From NCBI GenBank assembly GCA_910592205.1, contig CAJVPJ010001202.1:1-11466 (forward strand): a DNA stretch of 11,466 bases. Reading direction: 5' to 3'. Source of the stretch: Paraglomus occultum. Lineage: Eukaryota; Glomeromycota; Glomeromycetes; Paraglomerales; Paraglomeraceae. Positions 1 through 9,168 of this stretch are shown here, piece by piece (positions within the stretch are counted from its first letter, which is position 1; every line of letters begins with the position of its first letter). The translations under genes and the position numbers were made by a program. The notes under the pieces were generated by a model. That model was not told where the DNA came from, ran no database searches, and saw only the letters and a list, made by a program, of their open reading frames with translations.

Positions 1-93
1 TTGGAAACGCTTGGAATAAACGTCGGAAACATTTTGGAAGGATTTAATTCATAGTCAAATGAAAAGACGTTAAAAAGATATACAACTTGTGCA

Positions 94-498
94 TTAACTC
101 ATTAGCAAACCATAGAAATAGATTTGTGATTTAAGTAAAGCAACAATTCTTTGCATAATAAGAACAGTTCGTTTATGGTATGCCTGATGCTTCACACGCG
201 ATAAGGAAGGTAATGCCCACCCCATCTCACCTCTCATCATGGTCTCTCTCATCCTCGCCCTTATCTCGATGAAATCAAGTTCTTCTCCATATCCACTTAA
301 TTTCGTCGCCTCCACCACGCTTTCGGTAAGCGTACGTTCATAAACTCTACACAGAAATGTTGGTTGCGCATAGCTGTTGAACTTTCGGCCTGGGATATGA
401 AAAAAACAGATATGTAGATTAATTTCTGCATGTAAACATTCATTCCTAATATCCTTGCCCAAAAATATAATATGGTCAGATACGTAAATTTTCAACAT
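94..498 (-). CDS. Candidate exon(s) of an unidentified minus-strand gene; weak Roadblock/LC7 resemblance
   Basis: This is a 134-codon open frame on the minus strand, long for this composition, and its 180-390 part has clearly higher G+C than the surroundings. A good acceptor (branch-like ATTAATC, a T-rich tract, CCCAG at 394-390) suggests that the true exon begins at 389; the part from 498 to 390 would then be intron. G|GTGAGA at 230 is a candidate donor. The exon core reads as a soluble helix followed by ELDFIEIRARMRETMM, which lines up without gaps with the conserved strand of Roadblock/LC7 proteins (family pattern DLxFLRIRxKKxEIM). TVLIMQ further on resembles the next Roadblock strand. The 16 extra residues between the two do not match a clean in-phase intron. 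It may be a divergent dynein light chain or MglB-like protein, a relic or coincidence. No function is claimed. Confidence 0.3.
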   Translation of the reverse strand: MLKIYVSDHIIFLGKDIRNECLHAEINLHICFFHIPGRKFNSYAQPTFLCRVYERTLTESVVEATKLSGYGEELDFIEIRARMRETMMRGEMGWALPSLSRVKHQAYHKRTVLIMQRIVALLKSQIYFYGLLMS

Positions 499-586
499 AG
501 GCTATATTTCAGACATATGCTTGTCTTTCGTTTTTGATTTATTCATCATAAATAATAACTGCATAATATATTAATCGAATACTTAC

Positions 587-642
587 AAAAATACGTATTC
601 TTCATTGTTTCCACATATTAGCACGCCTGCCGCAAATGACAA
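587..642 (-). other. Candidate minus-strand exon, 56 nt, strong splice sites on both sides
   Basis: Reading the minus strand, an acceptor with a branch-like TTTAATC, a pyrimidine stretch and TTAG ends at 643. The block 642-587 then runs to a consensus GTAAGT donor at 586-581. Only one frame is open; it encodes a hydrophobic strand, a turn and a second strand, GVLICGNNEEYVF at its end. In Roadblock/LC7 proteins the pattern GVLVxNxEGxPI sits just before the helix seen in the 94-389 block, so the two pieces are in the right order. The phases do not fit: this exon leaves two bases, while the acceptor at 390 needs one. An acceptor at 446 would keep frame but adds residues the family lacks. Confidence 0.22.
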
Positions 643-1011
643 CTAAGGAATAAGATTAAATTTCCCTAGTTGCATATGAAAACATGTTAGTTCATAAATC
701 CACGAGAGTATAGATAAAGCCAATTGAACGTAAAAGTCAGAAAATGCATGAATGGTTGTTAGATTTGCTGTCAACATCAAACCGAGACGTACTCTAGTTT
801 TCGTGTCTCGTCATCTGTTCATCACACTGTTTGTTCATATATCATAACGATGACAAAAACGAACCTGTATTGTGACTCATTGCACCGAGTAACTTTGATT
901 AACGATTTCAGCCGAAAATCCCTACCTAATAAATAATGAACTATAGTTAATACCGGTATATGTCAACTATGAAACTCCTGGCTGTGAATGTATATCGTGC
1001 AGTTTACTTAC

Positions 1012-1200
1012 TGCGAGATCAAGATAATTGCTTCGTTTGAAATCAATCCGTCTAAAAATAAGCGAATCATCATCAATCAATAATGTAGTCACCTCTCGGC
1101 GGCGGAATAGCTTCCGTAGTTGAAAATATATCAGATGCCGGTTTTCTAGGCCGGGTTATAACAGTGCGTCTCAACACTTTAAGTGTTTCAGTGCCCAGTG
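1012..1200 (-). other. Candidate minus-strand exon pair
   Basis: In the minus strand a frame open through 1200-1093 (core RRTVITRPRKPASDIF, then a TTEAIPPPR end) reaches G|GTGACT. A 41-bp intron-like stretch ending in CTTATTTTTAG leads to a 40-nt block, 1051-1012, that stops at a consensus GTAAGT (1011-1006). The phases agree: one base is left and two are supplied. G+C is higher than in the flanks. A competing frame in the first block is also open, and a 41-bp intron would be short. I do not recognise the protein, and a link to the exons downstream is only positional. Confidence 0.18.
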
Positions 1201-1320
1201 CGTTTCATCATTTTTACATGATGATTAACTACAGTTGAATTATCTCACCTTTTTTGTTGTATTAAGCAAAGCAGCGTGTTTGAATATTACTTGTTGACCT
1301 TCTTAGGGCTATGCATAATC

Positions 1321-1485
1321 TCATCGCTCGAATTGTAACACTTTGTTAAGATTCTTTCGAGTCGCCAGAGACAATATTTGGGTCCATCTTACACGTTCGA
1401 CGGCCGCGCCCACCAGCATAACAGCCAAGATAGATGAGCCGGCCCATAAACAATAAACAGCGTCTGAATAAAGTAGCGTAAACAT
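1321..1485 (-). other. Small hydrophobic ORF or exon with one membrane segment (54 aa)
   Basis: This is a 54-codon minus-strand frame in the most G+C-rich island of the first 6 kb (about 1385-1445). Residues 9-29 form a plausible transmembrane helix (Ala/Val/Leu/Gly-rich, ending AVMLVGAAVER). A basic, amphipathic tail with WTQILSLATRKNLNKVL follows. An acceptor (CTACTTTATTCAG) ends at 1464, so the block may be an exon starting at 1463 instead of an ORF from the ATG at 1485; GTAAGA at about 1391 is a competing donor. No family is recognised. Length alone is not significant here; the composition and the helix are the only support. Confidence 0.2.
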
Positions 1486-4044
1486 AACACATCAATACGT
1501 TTGGAGATTGAACTAGATCAACAATAATAACGAAATGTCATTGATAGTTGCTCAGTTGATATAGCAAATTTATCAACACTTTAATTTCAGCCGGTAATTC
1601 CAGCGTTTTTATAATTGCTAATACTCATCCTAATAATCCGGATATCAATGTAACATCATACCAATTATCAAGCAACGTACCTGGGACTAGTTCGCCAAAG
1701 ACGGTCTCGAGATCACTGAATGTGCCGAGTTCAAAATCTATTATTACCCATTGATTGATGATACTGGTTAATGTCGTTCACATATATTATCGAAAGTACT
1801 TTAGCAGTCTCCGTTGATAATTCAGTTAGTGCATATTTAATCACATATTGAAAGTATCAGAAACTCTAGTTTGATTGATACGAAATGTCATCATATATAT
1901 GTTGAAAGACGAACGCAAAGAATGAGTAGATCATAGAACAGACCTCGACGATAGTCAGTCGACTAAGTAAAAAACGTCATGCTCCAAAGGCAAGTTGGAC
2001 AAATAATAGTAATAGTGTGTGTTGTTAGGCGAGGAATTCGTAAAGAAAATGATGCATGAAAAAAAAAAAAAAATTTTGTCACATGACTAATGATTATCGC
2101 TTCGCGATATACTAGCATTTAGAGGAATTATGACAATAGCCTTGACTAATGGTAACAAAAAATGTTTATGTATTGATTTCCGTTTGCAATCTTTTAAATT
2201 TTTGCAGGGGCTACTACTACGATGATTAACCAAGTGAATACATTAGCATTGGTAATTCAAAGATATACCAATCGCTTTAAGACGGATATTGCACGACATC
2301 ACAATTTCACCGTAAAAACACGTTTGCTTATACGTATTGGCTTATACTACAAACCAGACTCATTCTTGACGTGGCCATAATTCATTGATAGAAAACAGTC
2401 TTGCGTTGGCACTATTAAGATTAAGAACTGCATTACAAATCTGTAAAGACTGCAATCATTTAAAACTTACTGTAAATTTTGGTATCATTAAGATAATTAG
2501 TCACATACTTATATAAACTACTTTTAATTCTTGCATAATAGAATATGATGTAAATGTACAAAGCAACGTAATAATCAATCAAGTGTAAATGCAACAATGC
2601 TTATTCTTTGAACACTGAACGTTGAACACCAAATGTGCTGGTTGATAATAACTCGAAACACGGTTGGGAGTAGACGAGTGGAGTTGCCTCGGAGAAACAC
2701 AGCAAGTCCTTGGAATACTTGGGATATTGGAAGAAAATATTACTAAAATATGCGGGCTTAAACTCTCCAGGCATATTTACAATTTGGTTATTATTATTGC
2801 AAATGTATTAGTGTCTACATTTTGACAATACACGTACCATACGATATTATTATATCAATAAATGACAAAGTGTTATATAGAAAGATTACATTTAAACGCT
2901 TGTTATTATCTTACGCTATTGCGTTTCATAAACATAAATTACGTAAAATACGATACCAGTTTTTAAAATTCTGCACGGAATGTTCAAACATCTTATTAAA
3001 TAATTAAATTAAGCAACTGTATTTATCTTTGGATTTTTAATCACGCCTTGTACAGGCATACAACACTACAAATTCGTGGTGCAATGTTGACACGAAACAT
3101 TACGTTATTATGGACATTGATAATACCAAATAGTTTCGAACTTGTTAATTGCATTTCAAACCAACCTCAAGGTTTATCCCGAATAAGCATTCATTAATGT
3201 AATTAATATCTTCATTTTGAGGTATCGTGTTTAAGATAAACACAGCACTTTTATTGAATACGTCACAAGGACGCACTTGCCGCTGCCATTGTCACGTACC
3301 GATAGCGCGTATCCACTGTCAAGTGGAAACCAATTGTATACATGCAATTATTTATCAGATAACACACATACACAATTATAACGTGAAGTGGTTGTCGAAC
3401 AAGGATGTTTTATTAATAAGGTTGGGATAATCAACATATCCAGTTCTCTTATACATCTTGTATAACGCTAGCAAGGAAAAACGTTGATAAATGTGCTGCA
3501 GTTCACAACTGTGTCAAGGAATAATTTATGTTTAATAGACTGCTTGTAATGGTCAATAATTCCTTTCATCCCGGCTTCTTGGCTTCCATATACTTCACAT
3601 GACTTCCTCCGCACACAGGCACGGGTTCGAACTTAACTCAATAACCGACCTCTCACGGCTGGGTACAGTTCAAAGGAATTTAAGCAAAACATGATATTAA
3701 TATTGGGTTGTCGTGCTGTTATTTCACGTGATACTATGTTTCTTACACAAAGTCATATGGTTACAGTATAAGGTTACTATAAAAGGGATATCTATGATCG
3801 ATTATTTAGCGAGATCTCAAACAAGATCCAAATCCGGTTTTTTTTTATCTCATTCTTTCTGCTCGGCTGAGCAAAGGATACAAAAATGACTGTATGGGAA
3901 AGGAGTGGGGGGGGGAAGGAGATAGCTCACTTGGGATAACTGGACATAAAATGTAGTGTACAAGGAATAGAACTTATCACAAAGAATTCGTTATCAAAAA
4001 ACACATTTGCTGATAGATTAAATTCACACGGAACATAGACAGGC

Positions 4045-4108
4045 TTACGCAACACACTTGCGCAAGCACATATACCAACACACACAATACACGCAATCAC
4101 TTGCGCAA
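4045..4108. promoter_or_regulatory. Cluster of three TTRCGCAA bZIP-type palindromes
   Basis: TTACGCAA at 4045-4052, TTGCGCAA at 4058-4065 and TTGCGCAA at 4101-4108 lie within 64 bp. The last two are perfect 8-bp palindromes sharing the longer string CACTTGCGCAA, 43 bp apart. TTRCGYAA-type octamers are recognised by C/EBP-like and related bZIP dimers. The surrounding stretch (about 4050-4155) is A/C-rich with CACACA microsatellite character, so a duplication of the repeat is an alternative explanation. No gene start is obvious next to it. Confidence 0.3.
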
Positions 4109-5771
4109 ACACACCTGCTTACTGATACGACACTCGCACATACTCACATACACAGCCTTGCATGTAAAAATCAACAATACTGTGCGCTGCATTTATCCTG
4201 CAATAAGAAACCTTCCATCAAATATGATTGCATGAATGGGAATGGTAAACGTAAATTCTATAGTCACTGATTATCAACATATTAAGCCTCAAAATCCCTT
4301 ATTAAACGCCCAATTCTCGCCGCTAACATGCCATATATGTAAATGTGTATCCAGATTGGTCAATATTATGTGAAATCGAATGAGTTTGTGCGACTAGGTT
4401 AAGTCTTTGGAAAATGAGTGTGTCAATGCCCTAAATGAGATTTCAATGAACGAGGGCGGTGAGTATGTAATCGATGTGCAACAGAACCTTCCACCTTGAA
4501 TCATGCGACTGGTTATTCTTTTGTTTCATGCTTGCATGTAAACTCGTTATTTACGTATTACAATCTAGCATTCATTCGATCGGCAAGAGAATGAAGATAT
4601 TTTGTTATAGGGGGAGTTGGCCTTGCAGAATGAAAAAAAAAATGACTCTGTTTTTACTTGGCCAACTTTGTCCTTTTTTTTTTTTCTTTTGCGTTCACCA
4701 ATTGTAGTAAAGCTTTTTTTATCTAACGGTCGAACTTACGACAATAGTCTAGCGGCACATGACTTGGATGATACAGCCGACTGCATAATAATAAACAGTG
4801 ATAAATCTGTATAATACCTACTATTGTCGTATTCTTTATCTATATATCTGTCTTTATTACCATTTCTGGAATAGGCTTTCACAAACTGTGTAATGTCGTA
4901 ATTGAGCATGAAGCTCGAGCGTTTCACAAGTAGAAAATGGGACAAAAAATAGCGGTGTTTATAGCATACAGATAATAATGTAATTATTGTATGTATGCGC
5001 AATAATTAATAGTTGTAGGTAGGTTAGTAGATGAAAGCGTAGGTGTTTTCGTTGATTGATCGATAAGAAATTTAGGTTTGTTTGATCAGTTTCCAAAGCA
5101 AAAGCAAAATTAATTTATTGCTGAAACGCTTTCTTTTTCTCTTAAAGCATATACGCCCGTATTAATAATATATATTAATTTGCTGCGTGTATTCGTGCGG
5201 GCGTGCGCCATTATGGTAAATTATATTAAAAGTCATAATCAGTTATATGTATAAATATTTGTACCACCAAATTTCTTATATGCCAGAATAAGCATTCATT
5301 TAATCTGCATACACAAACCGATCCTCAAATTCCACTCGATAACCGAGGCAGACTCCTTCAGAATACCTGTCAAAAAACGACAGCTAAACCAAATATCCAA
5401 AACAGGACAAAATCCCACAAAAAAATCATATTGGTGGTTCTTATGTATGCAAATAGGGCACTAAAAAATAAATAAAGAAAAAATAAGGGCGTGCTGTGCG
5501 TGTGGCCATACATAAACAACACAAACACATATTATTGTTTATTGTGATACAACAATTTGTATATTGTTACCATGATACAGCATTTGCCCCCAATGCGCAA
5601 ATTATTAGACAAGTGCTTCTGTATAATGAGATTAATAAACTAGTCCAAAACAATAATAACAAACGACAATAAACAAAATACGTGTAATAACGATAATAGA
5701 AATTTAAAATTGTATTTATTTATTTCAATCAGTGTCACCTATGGCTGATCTGCCTTGTTTTCTTTCTCTAG

Positions 5772-6335
5772 CCCCCCTTCGCTCACGTCCTTTTCATTCC
5801 CCTTCTCTCTCCTTTCCTACAAACCTCACAATTATCTTCACATGTATTACAAAGACGTAATCATGCATATTCGATTGATTGCACATCAGTTTTACAGTTA
5901 ACTCTGGATTGTTATACTGAGCTCACAAATGTATGACTGAATATGCGGTGGAATGTGGAGGAAGATGATCATATGGGAATTGAAGAAAGTTTTTGGTGAT
6001 GATTAGTGAGTGGATGATGAACGGATAAAGAGCAAGAATAACGTTTCATTAAAGAATAATGAAAATCGGTCACATTGTCTTTTGTCAAAAAGACGAGAAA
6101 GGAACGTAAAGATAAACAAGCTCTCGTATATAGATTAAGCCCGTTGCGTTGCTTGCGTGTGTTGTGTCTTTTATGAAAAAAGCCGAGTCTTTTGTTTCAG
6201 AATCTAGCTGATGCCATCTCAAAAAAGAATTACAAACGCCCGTTTTTTGCTGATAAGCCCGCCCCGCTAAAATCCCACTGTTTGAAATATTGTTTCACAC
6301 AATTCATTCGCTCCCGCTTTTCATCTGCTCAATAA
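5772..6335 (+). other. Candidate two-exon plus-strand coding unit (exons 5772-5930 and 6201-6335)
   Basis: A textbook acceptor (GCTGAT branch-like site, long pyrimidine tract, CTCTAG) ends at 5771. An open frame of 53 codons starts directly after an in-frame TAG and runs to AAT|GTATGA at 5930/5931. A second strong acceptor, TCTTTTGTTTCAG, ends at 6200 and opens a 44-codon frame (starting NLADAISKKNYKRPFF) that ends in TAA at 6333-6335. Both junctions are phase 0, so the two blocks join in frame across a 270-bp intron. The first block begins in a C/T-rich tract where stops are rare, which weakens it. The joined 97 residues look soluble, then basic and Cys-containing; I recognise no family. First exons and a start codon are not identified. 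Confidence 0.25.
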
Positions 6336-6664
6336 CGGATTCACGTCGTTATCACACATACTGCATGATTTTGCCTATCCGATTGTTCAACAAGTCCACT
6401 GTGTCCAAATACGTGCTTTCTCTTCTGCATTTACCATAGCGTCGGATAAATAACTTATCATATATCGATAGGCAAAAAGTAAAATCTACTGCATGTATGT
6501 TAAACACTATCATAAACACACAAGTATTTCATATGTTATTGTTTAGCTGTTCATTAACTGATATTATGTGTCACTTATTGTTTCAATCATTGCACATGCG
6601 TAAATAATTTTCATCTTTTTTTTCCCTTTCCTTCACTACTACCAAACCATCACATCACACCACG

Positions 6665-6693
6665 CCACACCACTACCACACCACTACCACACC
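6665..6693. repeat. 11-bp A/C tandem repeat in an A/C-only tract
   Basis: The unit CCACACCACTA occurs 2.6 times without error. It sits in a longer stretch (about 6640-6770) that has almost no G, an extreme strand asymmetry. The opposite strand is T/G-rich (GGTGTGG type), reminiscent of degenerate telomere-like or Rap1-type repeats. With so few copies it is most simply a minisatellite. Confidence 0.7.
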
Positions 6694-6896
6694 TAATACC
6701 ATACCATTACCATCAACCCCCCATTACTCATTACACATTACCCCTTCTCCCACTATTTACCCTATGATACCCTTTGTGTCATGTCTCAAGCTCGTGGTGT
6801 GCATGCTCTGATGGCGATCATTCGTAGCATCTTATTATTCGATGCCCTATTAACTATTATATAAGACAGTTTGATATAAGTTTACGTAATATAATA

Positions 6897-6998
6897 ATGC
6901 TCATCATCTTATTTCTAACAGGATTTCATGTTTCAGGTAATCAACTCTGGTTAATGCCGGACGCGCGAGTAGCATGCGCCGGGGATGTAGACTTTTGA
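6897..6998 (+). other. Micro-ORF, 33 aa, hydrophobic N-terminus
   Basis: A 33-codon frame starts at ATG 6897 with MLIILFLTGFHVSG, which resembles a secretion signal, followed by a short acidic tail ending in DVDF and TGA. TATATAAG lies at 6858-6865. The second half crosses the G+C-rich hairpin at 6957-6982, and another frame is also open there. It is far too short to be significant by itself and is listed because of the local composition. Confidence 0.1.
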
Positions 6999-7033
6999 AC
7001 GACCAGTATAGAAAGGCACATCGCCTTACTGGT
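6957..7033 (+). ncRNA. Two adjacent hairpins, possible structured RNA
   Basis: Hairpin 1: CCGG-a-CGC at 6957-6964 pairs with GCG-CCGG at 6976-6982, with an 11-nt loop. Hairpin 2: ACCAGT at 7002-7007 pairs with ACTGGT at 7028-7033. Inside it AAGGC (7013-7017) pairs with GCCTT (7023-7027) around the loop ACATC, leaving a one-sided ATAGA bulge. The pair sits in a G+C-rich spot inside AT-rich DNA. It does not fit tRNA, U1-U6 or 5S landmarks, and there is no ACA tail as in H/ACA snoRNA. Strand and transcription are unknown. Confidence 0.2.
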
Positions 7034-7687
7034 ACGAAAGAATTAATTTAATCGGAAGGAAAAAAAAAGTTTTATAATTATGAATATTAATTATTAATTT
7101 CTACCATCTTTTTTTCATATACACATTCAGTTCGGATTGGCCTTATCATCAAACGGTCACATTATTGTTGTTGTAGTAATAGTTCGAAACAATTATCTTT
7201 TTTGGATAAATGAGATTTTTACTTGATGATTATCATGATATATTACATTTTGATCAACGTTAGTATTTGTTACAGTTTCATGCAAATATAATACCTGCAT
7301 AATAATATTTGTAAATAAAAGAAGAACAACAAGAAGAAAAGAAAAAAAAAGAAGTATTCCAATAATAACATTGCTGCCGGTATGATTAGTAACAAACAGA
7401 CATGTTTGTTTTTCCTCTAATCGATTCATCCGATAATGGCAATTGCTTCTTAATCCATGAGATGTACACAGCCCAAATGTGTTATCAACAAACATTACTG
7501 CACATAATCCATACACACCCGAATCTTACCTATGTTTCTCCCATATATCCATCCCATATGCCGAAATAGTCTTTTTTGTAAGAGTTTCAGTACTGTATTA
7601 CGAGTTACTCGATGTGGTATGTTTTGGGGGTATTAACATACGCATGATGTTACTGCTCGTTACTTACTGCATGTGATAATATTTTGA

Positions 7688-7750
7688 TTTTGTCACGAAA
7701 GTCTTGTGATGCCTTTTCGGGTTAAAGACTTTCGAAATGTGCTCACAAAA
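7688..7750. repeat. Inverted repeat, perfect 10-bp arms with imperfect outer arms
   Basis: CGAAAGTCTT at 7696-7705 is the exact reverse complement of AAGACTTTCG at 7725-7734, with a 19-nt loop. Outside these, TTTTGTCA (7688-7695) matches the complement of TCACAAAA (7743-7750) at 7 of 8 positions, with an 8-nt one-sided gap. It could be an RNA stem, a protein-binding dyad or the remnant of a small inverted-repeat element. Confidence 0.45.
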
Positions 7751-7768
7751 CTCGAAGGGGAAAGGAAA

Positions 7769-8107
7769 ATGAGTGGGGGCAGACGGGAGGAAGGGGGGGG
7801 ACGACAAGTAATGGTGGGTAAAGAGTTCATTTTTTTTTTACTTGGTAAGGCAGTGTGACATTAAATGCAATCTCTTATTTGATCGAGTGTACATTGTTAA
7901 TGGCGATCATCTGATGTCATGATTATACCGGTAATGGCTTATTCATTGATCGATGAAACATCACATTATAATATTGGTAAACCCGGCTAAATAGCAATCA
8001 TGAGAAAACGAGTAAGATCTAATTGATTTTAGATATGAGATATATGTATGTTTATTATAGGCGCTCGAATCTCGCACAACAATGATGTCTGCCCCTCCCC
8101 CCCTCAT
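7769..8107. repeat. Pair of inverted G-rich/C-rich arms about 300 bp apart
   Basis: The left arm (7769-7784) reads ATGAGT then G5 then CAGAC. The complement of the right arm (8087-8107) reads ATGAG, G7, A, G4, CAGAC. The shared core GGGGCAGAC/GTCTGCCCC is exact, and ATGAG is also shared at the outer edges, separated by different numbers of G. No transposase frame or clear target-site duplication is visible between or beside the arms, so a small non-autonomous element is only one possible reading. Confidence 0.25.
7775..7800 (+). other. Potential G-quadruplex tract
   Basis: G5 (7775-7779), G3 (7785-7787) and G8 (7793-7800) are separated by CAGAC and AGGAA. Splitting the last run gives four G-tracts of three with loops of seven or fewer, fitting the usual quadruplex rule. 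It lies just downstream of the inverted repeat at 7688-7750. Confidence 0.45.
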
Positions 8108-8439
8108 AACTATACATATAAATGATTTCTAATTAATGATCAGCGTTGCACAATAACAGCCACAATCGAAGCACTTTCCCAAGTTATCCACATTATTAAC
8201 CACATTTTAACCATTCTCAACAATCGACTTATTTTCCCAATATCGCTTTATCCATTATTATATTAGATTACTTCTTTTCTATTCTTTTGCTTACCGTTTC
8301 TGTGATTGACCATGTATAATTCGGTATATACTAACTCGATTATTTTATACATCCCAATTCAATCCTAATACTTTCCCCCCCTTTTTCTTCCATATTGTAG
8401 TAACTTGACATTGTTTATCGCGTTTTAGGTTTGGAAATA

Positions 8440-8447
8440 TGACGTCA
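8440..8447. promoter_or_regulatory. Perfect CRE palindrome TGACGTCA
   Basis: TGACGTCA is the canonical full CRE bound by ATF/CREB bZIP dimers. A second CRE/Sko1-type site, TTACGTCA, lies at 8658-8665, 218 bp downstream. Neither is next to a confident gene start. Confidence 0.35.
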
Positions 8448-9168
8448 GTGGTACTGTGATTACAGTTGTAGTGCAGAGAAAGACTGTGTGTATGTGTAAT
8501 GGGATGTGCAAAGCCGAGATGTGAATAAGAGAGAAGAGTTGGGGGAGAGGGAACATCATTATTATCGTCATGTCGATTGAATTGGCCACACATTGTTCAT
8601 CATGCATAACAACGTTTTTCCTATAATGACCTGTTGAATAAAGCCTAAATTCACATATTACGTCATCGGAACATGTTCCATTATCTCATCCATTCTTTCT
8701 TTCTCTTCTCTCCTACTTCTTTTGCCATAATCCGTTGCATGGGGTATTGTTGTCCGGCATACTTATCAGGATGTTTATCAACCCTGAGTGTATAACCGAC
8801 ATTATGCCCCGTTTGGGAATGTTGGTGTGCGCGTGGCGATGTGAGCAAATGTATGGTTGCTGAGAACAAGCAATGAAGAAAAAAGGAGAAATCAATCGGA
8901 ATGGTTTTGGGGTACGCAATGAATAGGTGGGTGTGGTGGCTGGTGGCTAGTGAGAAGAGTGAACACAATATAGTTTACATGCATACAGATGCAATAAATG
9001 TAACGCTTTTTTTTTCTGATTGTCAATCGATTCTAATAATAGAACTGAGATAGTTTAATCTTAACTCTCTTTCTTCTTCTCATACAATATGATTTATACT
9101 AGTCAACTCCAAATATGCTTGTTCTTATTGTTGGTATTCCATGCCTGATATATGCTTTTTTTTTACAG

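Larger units (their letters stand above)
643..5771. other. Mostly non-coding AT-rich DNA
   Basis: Apart from the candidate minus-strand islands at 1012-1485, no convincing gene is visible. An A15 run lies at 2059-2073, a G9 run at 3907-3915, and a 15-bp palindrome (AACACTT T AAGTGTT) at 1173-1187. The 12-mer ACGAAATGTCAT occurs at 1530 and 1880, and the 15-mer GAATAAGCATTCATT at 3182 and 5286. Short open frames, such as 57 codons at 2601-2774 minus and a possible two-exon 64-codon frame at 2130-2380 plus (56-bp intron-like gap at 2152-2207), are at the level expected by chance. A single 20-codon exon-like block ends at a GTGAGT donor near 4459 (plus). No tRNA or rRNA gene was seen. Confidence 0.5.
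6336..9168. other. Mostly non-coding DNA with low-complexity and structured patches
   Basis: No convincing gene is seen. The longest open frame (7193-7516 minus, 107 codons) gets its hydrophobic segment from a purine-rich tract at about 7319-7353 read backwards. The 95-codon frame at 8681-8968 minus has a hydrophilic end but no supporting signals. Pyrimidine tracts occur at 6615-6640 and 8690-8725, and C or G runs at 7793-7800, 8091-8103 and 8375-8381. The structured elements are listed separately. Confidence 0.5.

Noticed and set aside
2130-2380. Two-exon plus-strand model (64 codons) with an intron at 2152-2207
   Set aside because: The donor GTAACA is weak, the open length is at chance level and the product has no recognisable feature.
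3233-3318. Minus-strand frame with YALSVRDNGSGK, recalling an SH2 strand or an ATPase DNGxG motif
   Set aside because: A short match with no surrounding domain; an isolated motif of this kind arises by chance.
3560-3660. GGTTCGAACTT as a tRNA T-loop
   Set aside because: Flanking bases do not form the five-pair T-stem, and no anticodon or acceptor stem can be placed.
5536-5675. 10-bp inverted repeat TGTTTATTGT / ACAATAAACA
   Set aside because: AT-rich, 120 bp apart and in A/C/T-simple sequence; likely chance, although forkhead-like.
5938-6000. Plus-strand frame with RWNVEEDDHM, recalling a Myb/SANT start
   Set aside because: Only about 20 codons between stops and no following tryptophan-spaced helices; it falls in the proposed intron.
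7193-7516. 107-codon minus-strand ORF with a hydrophobic segment
   Set aside because: The membrane-like part comes from a purine-rich tract read backwards. Length is near the chance maximum and there is no promoter or conserved motif.
8681-8968. 95-codon minus-strand ORF (and the 68-codon frame inside it)
   Set aside because: Two overlapping frames look equally plausible, length is within chance, and a pyrimidine tract on the plus strand explains the basic end.
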